From NCBI GenBank assembly GCA_021604865.1, contig BQJU01000020.1, positions 45,035 to 109,034 on the forward strand: a stretch of DNA of 64,000 bases, read 5' to 3'. Positions 54,220-62,373 of the stretch are shown in pieces. The translations under genes were made by a program, and so were the position numbers. Numbering within the stretch: position 1 is the stretch's first letter; each line of letters starts with the position of its first letter. The notes below the pieces were generated by a model, which saw only the letters and a list, made by a program, of their open reading frames with translations, was not told the origin of the DNA and did not search any database. The stretch comes from Saprospiraceae bacterium (GTDB lineage: Bacteria > Bacteroidota > Bacteroidia > Chitinophagales > Saprospiraceae).

Positions 54220-55323
54220 TTACCAATCCAACAGTTCAATTTCCATCCATACAGGCTGGTGGTCAGAAAACTGAAACTGCTGATCGATGCCTTTGACCCG
54301 ATTGATTTTAATATTGGGAGAAACCAGGAAAAAATCGATTAGCGTAATAAAGGTTTCTCCGGGAAGATAAGGTGCATTTGTCTTTCTATTGGTAGGAATC
54401 TGTGTATCATACCCCCAAGTCCAGCCTTCGGGAAAAAAGTCAGGAGAAATATTGATTTGGGTATGGCCACTGGTCTTTTCAGGCATAAAACCGTCAAAAC
54501 GGAAATATGGTGGACATTGATTCCAATCCCCTCCAACAACAACGTAATTTCCTTTTTCGTATTCAGCCACAAACATTTTTTGCAAAAACTCCATCTGCTG
54601 CCGCTTAATAAAACCACCCTGGTCATAAGCAGAATTGTGGATATTGATGACCACCAATTCATTGCCTTTACTTGTGCTGAAACGGCTCACTGCGGCACAG
54701 CGGTCCAATTGAAAGATACGGGTGGGCCAACTAAAGGTACCAGGGAGTTGGAAACGTGTCACATGGGTTGGTTGAAAACGGGAATATGTGGCCAATCCAC
54801 TCGTGGTTTTCCCATAAGCACGCCAGGGTTCAAAAACCGGTATTGGCACCCAATCTGATTGGTAATTCACTGCAAAGCTCGCAGAGAACGTAGGTAAGAG
54901 TGCTGCGATTTCCTGATATTCATTGATATAAAAGCTCCGTTTGGATTCGAAATCTACCTCTTGAAATAAGAAAAAATCGGATTTAATATTGGGGACAAAA
55001 TTGAGAATACCTGCTACATTTTTCTCCACATTTTTCTGGGAAGCTCTGATCATTTTACCCTGAGAAAAATACATATTGCCGCTATCGAAAAAAAATTCAG
55101 ACTCTGCGCCTAGGCCCCCATAGCCCAAATTCCAGGTGGTAAAGGACAATATACTATCTGTGACCGTGGATACTGTAGATGATTGAGTAGGTTCAAGTTT
55201 TATTTCCGCTTCAGGTTGAAAATCCGTAAGTGTTCCATAAGTGAGCACTATTGCAAAATACAGGATGACGATGAGTAAAAAAAAGAATAGTGGTTTACGT
55301 GCGATACGTATATACTTTTTCAT
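54220..55323 (-). CDS. Endonuclease/exonuclease/phosphatase family protein, membrane-anchored
   Basis: A 367-residue protein of the EEP (DNase I-like) superfamily. An N-terminal hydrophobic segment (residues 10-30, RKPLFFFLLIVILYFAIVLT) anchors it in the membrane. The catalytic fold is outside: SFTTWNLGYGGLG (about 66), FLFQEVDFES (Glu near 123), VVGGDWNQCPP (Asp/Asn near 256) and the C-terminal SDHQPVWMEIE (Asp/His near 357). The substrate could be nucleic acid or a lipid/inositol phosphate. Extracytoplasmic location is inferred. It follows dapB after 25 nt. Confidence 0.85.
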   Translation of the reverse strand: MKKYIRIARKPLFFFLLIVILYFAIVLTYGTLTDFQPEAEIKLEPTQSSTVSTVTDSILSFTTWNLGYGGLGAESEFFFDSGNMYFSQGKMIRASQKNVEKNVAGILNFVPNIKSDFFLFQEVDFESKRSFYINEYQEIAALLPTFSASFAVNYQSDWVPIPVFEPWRAYGKTTSGLATYSRFQPTHVTRFQLPGTFSWPTRIFQLDRCAAVSRFSTSKGNELVVINIHNSAYDQGGFIKRQQMEFLQKMFVAEYEKGNYVVVGGDWNQCPPYFRFDGFMPEKTSGHTQINISPDFFPEGWTWGYDTQIPTNRKTNAPYLPGETFITLIDFFLVSPNIKINRVKGIDQQFQFSDHQPVWMEIELLDW

Positions 55324-55348
55324 ATATGGCTTATTTCTTTGGTGAATT

Positions 55349-56065
55349 TTAAACCCCTAACATATCTGACATTCCAAATACACCTTCCCGACCAATGATC
55401 CAGCTTGCAGCCTGAATAGCCCCTTTGGCAAAACCTTCCCGCGAATGCGCCTCATGCTGAATACTAAGGGAATCTAAGCTCGAAAGATAATGAATTTTGT
55501 GGGTACCTGGCACCTTACCTATTCGTTGGGACCTAATAGATATTGCGGTTTCTTCCGCCTCATCTTCCAAAATCCAGGATTTTTTTCTGGGAATTTCAGA
55601 TAATATTCCTTCAGCCAGCGTAATGGCGGTACCACTGGGCGCATCCAGTTTTTGGGTATGGTGGATTTCTTCAATTTTTATTTCGTATTGTTTTTGAGAC
55701 TTCATCAGTCGAGCAAGGTAACTGTTGAGGGCAAAAAAGATATTGACGCCGACACTAAAATTGGAGGCCACAAATAGCGCTCCATTATGTTGGTTACAAA
55801 GTTCTTTCGCCTCCACCCATTGATCCATCCATCCGGTCGTGCCCACCACTACGGGAGTACCATTTTCCAGACATAGTCGGATATTATCAAATGCTGTCTC
55901 CGGGCGGCTGAATTCAATAGCGACATCGGCTTTCTTCAAATTGCCAGGGGTCAATGCTTCCCGGTTACTACTATCAATCTTCAGCACAATCTCATGGTCT
56001 TGCTCCAAGGCAATTGTCTCTATGGCTTTTCCCATTTTTCCATAGCCAATTAATGCAATTTTCAT
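55349..56065 (-). CDS. dapB: 4-hydroxy-tetrahydrodipicolinate reductase
   Basis: DapB reduces 4-hydroxy-tetrahydrodipicolinate in the lysine/diaminopimelate pathway. The 238-residue protein shows IALIGYGKMGKAIE (NAD(P)-binding, residues 3-16), EFSRPETAFDN, GTTGW and SNFSVGVNIFF, and the substrate-binding EIHHTQKLDAPSGTAITLAE with His-His and Lys. It is the standard bacterial short form. The EEP-family gene follows it by 25 nt. The gap before mutS holds an intrinsic terminator on the plus strand. Confidence 0.95.
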   Translation of the reverse strand: MKIALIGYGKMGKAIETIALEQDHEIVLKIDSSNREALTPGNLKKADVAIEFSRPETAFDNIRLCLENGTPVVVGTTGWMDQWVEAKELCNQHNGALFVASNFSVGVNIFFALNSYLARLMKSQKQYEIKIEEIHHTQKLDAPSGTAITLAEGILSEIPRKKSWILEDEAEETAISIRSQRIGKVPGTHKIHYLSSLDSLSIQHEAHSREGFAKGAIQAASWIIGREGVFGMSDMLGV

Positions 56066-56164
56066 TAATTTTTATTTTCAAGTGTGACCTGTATACTTTT
56101 TTTCGTCAAAAGGGCAAGCTGCTTTTCGAAGCATCTTATTATTACCAAGCAAGTAAATACACAG

Positions 56165-56197
56165 GCCTTTCACCTTCCAGTGAAAGGCTCTTTTTTT
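56165..56197 (+). terminator. Intrinsic terminator in the mutS/dapB gap, plus-strand orientation
   Basis: GCCTTTCAC (56165-56173) and GTGAAAGGC (56180-56188) form a perfect 9-bp stem with loop CTTCCA, followed by TCTTTTTTT. The T run follows the stem only on the plus strand, although both flanking genes are on the minus strand. Confidence 0.75.
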
Positions 56198-56198
56198 A

Positions 56199-58844
56199 TT
56201 ACTCTTCCATTAGCTGTTTCAGTTCATTCAGCTTCATCATACAATCAATCGGCGTCATCGAGTTTATATTCAGGTCGAGCAGAGCTTCCTTCAATTTACC
56301 AGCTATGGGGTCTACCGTTTCGAAGATACTCAACTGGTAAGCATCGGTTGAAATATCTTTGGTAGCGGGTTTATTTACTTTGACTCCATTCTCAGGTTCT
56401 TCACCATTTTCTATGGATTTCAGCTCCAGTTGAGCCAGGATATGTGTTGCCCGCTCTACAATACTTCGTGGCATACCCGCCATCTTGGCCACATGAATAC
56501 CAAAGCTATGCTCACTGCCTCCGGCCACCAGCTTTCGCAAAAAGATCACCTTCTGTCCGACCTCTCTGACCGCGATATTGAAATTTTTAATGCGGGTAAA
56601 TTTATTCGCCAATTCATTCAACTCGTGATAATGAGTTGCAAACAATGTTTTGGGGCGAGCTACGGCATTACTGTGTAGGTATTCAGCAATCGACCAGGCA
56701 ATAGAAATGCCATCATAGGTGCTTGTGCCACGGCCAATCTCATCCAGCAAAATCAGACTACGGTCCGAAATATTATTCATAATGCTGGCTGTCTCATTCA
56801 TTTCTACCATAAAAGTGGATTCTCCGGAAGAAATGTTGTCAGAAGCTCCTACTCGTGTAAAGACTTTATCGATCAACCCAATATTGGCACTTTTCGCAGG
56901 AACAAAAGACCCCATTTGAGCCATGAGGCAGATCAAAGCCGTTTGTCGCAACAAGGCAGATTTACCTGCCATATTGGGGCCGGTAATCATCAATATTTGT
57001 TGGATGTCATTATCCAGATATACATTGTTTGGCACAAATACTTCACCCAGCGCCAGTTGTTGTTCAATAACAGGATGTCGCCCATCCTTTACATCTATTA
57101 CAAAGGAATCGTCGATCAGCGGGCGGCAATAATTGTTCTTTTGAGCTAACCGGGCAAAGGAAAGCAAACAATCGACTTTGGCAATCAGACTGGCATTGTA
57201 TTGCACCGGTTGGATATAATCCGCCAAATCGAGTATCAGCTGGTTAAACAGCTTTTCTTCCCATTCCTGGGTACTTTCTTCAGCTTTTAGAATTTTTCCT
57301 TCCAGCTCTTTGAGTTCCTCGGTAATATAACGCTCTCCGTTGGTCAGTGTTTGTTTACGTGTCCATTCGGGAGGGACATCATTTTTGTATTTGTTGGTCA
57401 CCTCCAAGTAATAGCCAAAGACCGAGTTGAAACCAATCTTTAAACTGGAAATACCGGTTCGGGCAACCTCTCTTTGCTGTATTTTCTCTAGAATTTCCTT
57501 ACTGTTTGTCAATATATTGCGCAACTCATCCAGTTCTGCATGAAAACCATCGGCAATCACCTTGCCTTTGTTCATATTTACCGGAGGTTCTTCCACCAGC
57601 TGGCGACCAATCTGGTCTCTGAGTGATTTACAAGGATTTAATCCTTCTGCAATCTTTATAAAATAATCATTGCCCGTTGACGTCAGGGTGGCCTTGATGG
57701 GATCAATTGCATCCAGCGCTCTTTTCAGTTGCACCACTTCCCTGGGGTTGATTTTGTTAAGTGATGCTTTGGAAATCAATCGCTCCAAATCACCGATTAG
57801 CCGGATGTATTTCACTATTTCATTACTGGTCGCAGTTTCCTGCAAAAAATAATCCACCATTTCCAGACGGGCATCTATCTCTTGTTTATTTTTTAAAGGC
57901 AAAACCACCCATTTTTTTAACAAACGGGCTCCCATTGGGGAAATAGTCTGATCAAGGATTTTGATCAATGGCACCCCAGTTTCATTTGGAGAATAGATCA
58001 ATTCCAGGTTGCGAATAGTAAAACGGTCCAGCCAGACATAACGATCGGGTTGTATCCTGCTGATGCCATTTATATGTCGGAGGTTTTTATTTTCCGTAGT
58101 GGCCAGGTAGTGCAGGATGGCTCCTGAGGCAATTTGAGCAAGTTCCAGGTCTTCTACACCAAATCCTTTCAGATTTTGAACTTCAAAATGTTCCAACAAT
58201 TTTTCGCGGGTGTAATCTGGAGTGAAAACCCATTCATCCAAATGAAAAGTATAGAATTTATCGCCGAATTGTTGCTCAAAAAACTGACGTTTATCTTTGG
58301 AGAAGATGACCTCAGAGGGGGAAAAACTTTGCAATAATTTATCGACATAACTCAAATCTCCTTCACAAACTAAAAATTCACCGGTGGAAATATCCAGGAA
58401 AGCCAGCCCCGCAGCTCCTTTTTTACCAAAACAAACGGAAGCCAGATAATTGTTGGTTTTATGGTCCAGCAGTTTGTCGTCTATGGCAATCCCCGGAGTA
58501 ACAATTTCAGTGACTCCTCTTTTGACAATCTTTTTTTGAGGAGAAGGTTTTTCCAATTGTTCACATATAGCTACCCGATACCCTGCCCTTACCAAGCGGG
58601 GCAAATAAGTATCCATTGAATGATGGGGAAATCCAGCCAGTTCAACATCATTACCTCCATTGTTGCGGCTAGTCAGGATGATACCCAACACCTGAGAGGC
58701 AGTAATGGCATCCGGGCCAAAAGTTTCATAAAAGTCGCCAACCCGAAACAACAAAATGGCATCGGGATGTTTGGACTTCACTCGAAAATACTGTTGCATC
58801 AGGGGGGTAACCTTTTTCGTTACCGTTTTTGTCTTTTTCGCCAA
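56199..58844 (-). CDS. mutS: DNA mismatch repair protein MutS
   Basis: MutS recognises mismatches and starts repair with MutL. I use the TTG at 58844, giving 881 residues starting (M)AKKTKTVTKKVTPLMQQYF, which matches the usual Bacteroidota N-terminus. The mismatch-contacting Phe-x-Glu is in FRVGDFYETFG near residue 30. The ATPase has Walker A TGPNMAGKSALLRQT (about 618-632), the SGESTFMVEM signature and Walker B ILLDEIGRGTSTYDG. A -7 element at 58876-58869 covers an upstream in-frame TTG at 58871, which argues against that start. The gene is full length. Confidence 0.96.
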   Translation of the reverse strand: MAKKTKTVTKKVTPLMQQYFRVKSKHPDAILLFRVGDFYETFGPDAITASQVLGIILTSRNNGGNDVELAGFPHHSMDTYLPRLVRAGYRVAICEQLEKPSPQKKIVKRGVTEIVTPGIAIDDKLLDHKTNNYLASVCFGKKGAAGLAFLDISTGEFLVCEGDLSYVDKLLQSFSPSEVIFSKDKRQFFEQQFGDKFYTFHLDEWVFTPDYTREKLLEHFEVQNLKGFGVEDLELAQIASGAILHYLATTENKNLRHINGISRIQPDRYVWLDRFTIRNLELIYSPNETGVPLIKILDQTISPMGARLLKKWVVLPLKNKQEIDARLEMVDYFLQETATSNEIVKYIRLIGDLERLISKASLNKINPREVVQLKRALDAIDPIKATLTSTGNDYFIKIAEGLNPCKSLRDQIGRQLVEEPPVNMNKGKVIADGFHAELDELRNILTNSKEILEKIQQREVARTGISSLKIGFNSVFGYYLEVTNKYKNDVPPEWTRKQTLTNGERYITEELKELEGKILKAEESTQEWEEKLFNQLILDLADYIQPVQYNASLIAKVDCLLSFARLAQKNNYCRPLIDDSFVIDVKDGRHPVIEQQLALGEVFVPNNVYLDNDIQQILMITGPNMAGKSALLRQTALICLMAQMGSFVPAKSANIGLIDKVFTRVGASDNISSGESTFMVEMNETASIMNNISDRSLILLDEIGRGTSTYDGISIAWSIAEYLHSNAVARPKTLFATHYHELNELANKFTRIKNFNIAVREVGQKVIFLRKLVAGGSEHSFGIHVAKMAGMPRSIVERATHILAQLELKSIENGEEPENGVKVNKPATKDISTDAYQLSIFETVDPIAGKLKEALLDLNINSMTPIDCMMKLNELKQLMEE

Positions 58845-58868
58845 AACAATTTGGATTTTAGTCAGCCG

Positions 58869-58876
58869 CAAAGATA
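58869..58876 (-). promoter_or_regulatory. -7 promoter element of mutS
   Basis: On the minus strand TATCTTTGC (58876-58868) fits TAnnTTTGY, 24 nt upstream of the TTG start at 58844. A TTG at -33 is not visible. Transcription would start near 58862. Confidence 0.45.
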
Positions 58877-59046
58877 ATAGAATTCCAGGATCAGATAAAA
58901 ATCAGAAACTAGCGGTTTTCTTTTCGCCAAACCAGTTTTAGGTTCAATATCGTCAAAATAGATAGTCTAAAATTAACAAATTACTGTCATAATCCACAAT
59001 GATTCGCACTTCTACACCTATTTTAGCGTCAATACTTAGGATAGCA

Positions 59047-59078
59047 TTTGAATATCTTGAAACAAGAGCTTATTTTTG
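59047..59078 (+). promoter_or_regulatory. Promoter of the ferredoxin gene
   Basis: TTTG (59047-59050), a 20-nt spacer and TATTTTTG (59071-59078) fit the full Bacteroidota consensus. Transcription would start near 59085, about 60 nt before the ATG. Confidence 0.7.
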
Positions 59079-59143
59079 CGCTCTATTTAAAAAAATGAAC
59101 TCTACTCCTTCATTTGGGGTTTACAACAGTAAAAATATTCGCT

Positions 59144-59491
59144 ATGGCAATCATGATAACGGACGAGTGTATAAATTGTGGAGCTTGTGAGCCAGAATGC
59201 CCGAATAATGCTATTTATGAAGGTGGGGTTGAGTGGTCTATTTCTGATGGGACCGATGTAAAAGGAACTTACAAGCTGGAAACCGGAATGGAAGTAGATG
59301 TAGAGGCCGAACAGGCTCCGGTTGCAGATGATTTCTACTATATTGTTCCAGATAAATGTACGGAATGTGTAGGTTTTCACGAAGAACCACAATGTGCGGC
59401 CGTCTGCCCGGTAGATTGTTGTGTTCCTGATCCTGAACGGGAAGAAAGTGACGAGACCCTTCTAGCCAGAAAAGCCAGATTGCATGTTTGA
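59144..59491 (+). CDS. 4Fe-4S dicluster ferredoxin (YfhL/FdxN-like)
   Basis: A 115-residue ferredoxin starting at ATG 59144 ([20 protein letters not shown]); ten upstream codons are open but start with TTG in non-conserved sequence. Two cluster sites are visible: [12 protein letters not shown] near residue 9 and [22 protein letters not shown] near 73-94 (read in parts). Between them is an acidic insertion (residues 30-60, rich in Asp, Glu, Val). It is a soluble cytoplasmic electron carrier. The promoter above is one of the best in the window. It is convergent with the sigma-operon gene, 6 nt apart. Confidence 0.92.
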   Translation: MAIMITDECINCGACEPECPNNAIYEGGVEWSISDGTDVKGTYKLETGMEVDVEAEQAPVADDFYYIVPDKCTECVGFHEEPQCAAVCPVDCCVPDPEREESDETLLARKARLHV

Positions 59492-59497
59492 TTTTTT

Positions 59498-60820
59498 TTA
59501 AAACCTGCGGGCAACCGATAATCGCAACTGTGCCAGGCCCAATTTAACTTCTTTATCTTTCATCATGCCCAGTAGGTGATGTCGGTAGGCAAGGCCAAGC
59601 TCCCATTTTGGTGCAAACCTATATTGGATTCCGCCCTCCACAGCAAGTAGCCATTGATTTAAATCCGCCGGAGCGAAATCTGAATTGGTAGACTTCAATC
59701 GGCTGTTAGATTGAAAATACGAGACATCATTATTGACAAAACTGCCAGTAGTCCCTAAGGCTTCTTCACTATTGCTAGCATTTGCAGCATTATCAGCTAG
59801 TAGTAAATAACCAACATTCCCGCCAAGGAATACACGCCATCTGTTACCAATGCTCTTACTAATCCGAAGCGGTAGATTAAGATAAAATGTCGCCGCTGAA
59901 ATATTGAGCTTAGAAATGGAAAGGTCATTAACTGTAATAGGAACCGCTTCCGTGTCTGTATTCGAAGTATCGATAACATTCCTATCTATTGCCAATAATT
60001 CGGCATTATCCGTTAGATAATCAAATGAATACAACTCTCCATCAAAAACATAGAGCTCAATGGGCCGATCCTCATACAACAAGCCTAAGCCGGTACTGAG
60101 TTGCCATCCCTTATCCCCCAGGTCTATATTGGCCAGCAAATTGAGGCCCAACCCATTAATTTTTCCAGACTTCCGACTCATGGCCTGCATTTCCAGGGAC
60201 CAAAATCCAAGGGGTTTGGTTTTTATGTCTGTAAGTAAGGGCATATCCGTTGAGGTCGCACTATAATAAATTTCAGGATCAAGGTTACTGATCATTTCTA
60301 TTGGTAGCACAGATCCGGAGGATAAGTTTACGATTGGCTCTTCTTTTAATTCTTCTGGCTGAGAAAGAGGCTCTTGAGCCATCTCAACTTGTATGTCAGC
60401 GTTGAGATAAGACTGGGAGTCAGCTAGTTGTGTTTTTTCAATTGATCCTTTTTTTGAAACAGCTGTTCGTGTAGCTTTAGGTTTAAAAGCTTGGTATTCA
60501 AAAGATTTATTCTCAATGGGTTTCTGGCTTTGGCCAGCCAACGCAGGACTATTTTTCTGAGTAAGGTCAACATTAGCCATCTCAATTGGCAAATGACTAA
60601 TCCTTTGAATTGGTTCTTCAGTGCCACGATTCATCAATACCAACATGGAGGTTGCCAGAATTACCCCCAGGAATAAAAGGAAAAGCAAAATGAATTTTTT
60701 CGATCCTTTTTCTTCTATTCCTTTAGCTATTGGCATTTTTTCATCGAGCAGCTTCCGCATTTCACCCCAGGCGAAATCAACGAATTGCTCGTCTGGTTCC
60801 ATATTCTGCTTATCCAGCAT
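59498..60820 (-). CDS. Membrane-anchored protein with outer-membrane beta-barrel-like C-terminal domain (probable sigma regulator)
   Basis: A 440-residue protein directly behind and 11 nt overlapping an ECF sigma gene. Residues 1-42 are cytoplasmic-like (FVDFAWGEMRKLLDEKMP), 43-63 form a hydrophobic helix (FILLFLLFLGVILATSMLVLM), 64-205 are a Pro/Ser/Gln/Glu-rich linker, and 206-440 show alternating strands (GWQLSTGLGLLYE, ATFYLNLPLRIS, RVFLGGNVGYLLL, AVEGGIQYRFAPKWELGLAY) ending in Phe440, as outer-membrane barrels do. This suggests an anti-sigma or sigma-coupled protein linking inner membrane and envelope. No conserved anti-sigma zinc motif is visible. Role inferred from position. Confidence 0.6.
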   Translation of the reverse strand: MLDKQNMEPDEQFVDFAWGEMRKLLDEKMPIAKGIEEKGSKKFILLFLLFLGVILATSMLVLMNRGTEEPIQRISHLPIEMANVDLTQKNSPALAGQSQKPIENKSFEYQAFKPKATRTAVSKKGSIEKTQLADSQSYLNADIQVEMAQEPLSQPEELKEEPIVNLSSGSVLPIEMISNLDPEIYYSATSTDMPLLTDIKTKPLGFWSLEMQAMSRKSGKINGLGLNLLANIDLGDKGWQLSTGLGLLYEDRPIELYVFDGELYSFDYLTDNAELLAIDRNVIDTSNTDTEAVPITVNDLSISKLNISAATFYLNLPLRISKSIGNRWRVFLGGNVGYLLLADNAANASNSEEALGTTGSFVNNDVSYFQSNSRLKSTNSDFAPADLNQWLLAVEGGIQYRFAPKWELGLAYRHHLLGMMKDKEVKLGLAQLRLSVARRF

Positions 60821-61370
60821 AATGCTTATAATTATAGTAAGAGTCTAATAAAGTCTTCAATTTCTTTCGTGCATTGGACAAATGCCACTTGGATGTGCCC
60901 ACACTGATATTCACCTTTTCTGCTATTTCAACATGCGTGTAGCCTTCCACTGCATACAGCCAAAATACCTCTTTGGATGCTGCCGGTAATTTGTCTACCA
61001 GACTAAGAATATCCTCGAAGTATAATTTGCTGAGCGCATTAGAATTTGTAGGGGCATCCCTTTCTTCAATGTCCAGGAAATAAACCGGTTCTTTTTTTCG
61101 TCGGAAATGGTCAGATAACGCATGAAACACCAGCCTTCTGACCCAACCTTCTAAGGAACCTTTAAAAGAGAAAGTATCCAGTTTTTGAAAAACCCGCAAA
61201 AATCCAGTATTGGCTATCTCCATAGCTACTTCCCTGTCTTGGGTATAACGTAGCACCATACGCAACATGGCAGGGAAATATTTCCGATAGAAGATTTCCT
61301 GACAGTAGCGATCATTGTTGACACACCCCTTAACAAGTTCCTGTTCTGAATACTGCTCTTTCCTGAGCAT
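60810..61370 (-). CDS. ECF-type RNA polymerase sigma factor
   Basis: A 186-residue sigma-70-family protein of the ECF type. Region 2 lies at about residues 10-80 (CQEIFYRKYFPAMLRMVLRY, then EIANTGFLRVFQKLDTF), and region 4 at about 125-175 (LPAASKEVFWLYAVEGYTHV, EIAEKVNISVGTSKWHLSNARKKL in parts), the helix-turn-helix that reads the -35 region. It is followed, with 11-nt overlap, by the barrel-domain protein. It lies 10 nt behind an outer-membrane protein gene, so all three are probably cotranscribed. Its target promoters are unknown. Confidence 0.92.
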   Translation of the reverse strand: MLRKEQYSEQELVKGCVNNDRYCQEIFYRKYFPAMLRMVLRYTQDREVAMEIANTGFLRVFQKLDTFSFKGSLEGWVRRLVFHALSDHFRRKKEPVYFLDIEERDAPTNSNALSKLYFEDILSLVDKLPAASKEVFWLYAVEGYTHVEIAEKVNISVGTSKWHLSNARKKLKTLLDSYYNYKHYAG

Positions 61371-61380
61371 ACATTAGGTT

Positions 61381-62160
61381 TTAAAAAATTAGTCCGAATC
61401 GAACTGTAAATCTTTTGTATTTAATATTTCTTTCTTCAATATCACCATTAAAATCAAAACGTCGTTCGAAATAGGCATTTTGAAACTTATAGCCTACATC
61501 TACCAGCATATTTGCAGATTTGCTTCCTCCTAGTCTCAGACCAATGGCAGGATGAAACATCAAACCACCTCTGGCTTTAAACAATTCCTGGTTTCGATCT
61601 TTAAAGGCAAAACCATAACCTACTGAAGCAGCATAATAGGGAGAGACATTCTTTTTGAACAAATATCCCCGAGCTTCTGCAAATACCGGGTAAAGAGTTT
61701 CGCCTCCTTCCAGAGAATAGGCATCAGCACCAATACCCAATCCAAGACCAACCATACGGTTAAATTGAAAACCCGTAATATTTAACAAGCCAATGCCGAT
61801 AAAGGCATTCTCTCCGGTTTTTCCTCCATAGGATGCAAAGTAAGTTAGATTGTACCAGCCCCTTTCTTGGAATTCATAAACCTTGGGGCCCATTTGTCTA
61901 CGACCTTTTTTATCCTCTTTATATACCGGAGTAGCAACCCCTTGCACTATACGGTCAATTTCTTTAGCGGCAAATTCAACCTGTTCACCATTAGTCAGTT
62001 CAAAAACCAGTTTTTCTCCTCTGATATACTCCACCACCTTGCCTTTCAATAAACTGCCATTTTCAAGGTATAGATAATCTAATCGTTGGAGTTCCTGTCC
62101 AAACAGACCAGAACTAAACCACAATAATATAAGTGTACAGAGATACTTCATTCGATTCAT
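61381..62160 (-). CDS. Outer-membrane beta-barrel-like protein upstream of the sigma factor
   Basis: An exported protein of about 259 residues (start set at ATG 62160; ATG 62181 and 62151 are alternatives). The signal peptide is YLCTLILLWFSSGLFGQ. Residues about 25-60 form an NGSLLKGKVVEYIRGEKLVF-type module with repeat of ENGSLLKG/ELTNGEQV that resembles a small beta module of Bacteroidota envelope proteins. The rest has alternating strands (YNLTYFASYGGK, VGLGLGIGADAYS, ANMLVDVGYKFQNAYFERRF) and ends KRFTVRFGLIF, as outer-membrane barrels do. It is the first gene of the sigma operon, 10 nt from it. Confidence 0.7.
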   Translation of the reverse strand: MNRMKYLCTLILLWFSSGLFGQELQRLDYLYLENGSLLKGKVVEYIRGEKLVFELTNGEQVEFAAKEIDRIVQGVATPVYKEDKKGRRQMGPKVYEFQERGWYNLTYFASYGGKTGENAFIGIGLLNITGFQFNRMVGLGLGIGADAYSLEGGETLYPVFAEARGYLFKKNVSPYYAASVGYGFAFKDRNQELFKARGGLMFHPAIGLRLGGSKSANMLVDVGYKFQNAYFERRFDFNGDIEERNIKYKRFTVRFGLIF

Positions 62161-62230
62161 AATGCGCGTGATTGTTATCATTTAAAAAGATTCTCGGCCT
62201 TCAGAGCATCTTTGGAGACCAACCTTCTAT

Positions 62231-62238
62231 CAAATGTA
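62231..62238 (-). promoter_or_regulatory. Putative -7 element of the outer-membrane protein/sigma operon
   Basis: On the minus strand TACATTTG (62238-62231) fits TAnnTTTG and lies 70 nt upstream of the first start. The nearest TTG (62256-62254) has a 15-nt spacer, too short for the consensus. Confidence 0.35.
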
Positions 62239-62373
62239 GGGAATAGCACAGCGCAAGGCAATTTTCCCTTTATTATTTTTACTGATTTGGTAACTTGCAT
62301 CCAAATTACGTCATCCTAATACTGAAGACGGCATACACTTCTCAAAAGGTTGGCCTGTCGATAAAAAAAACTT

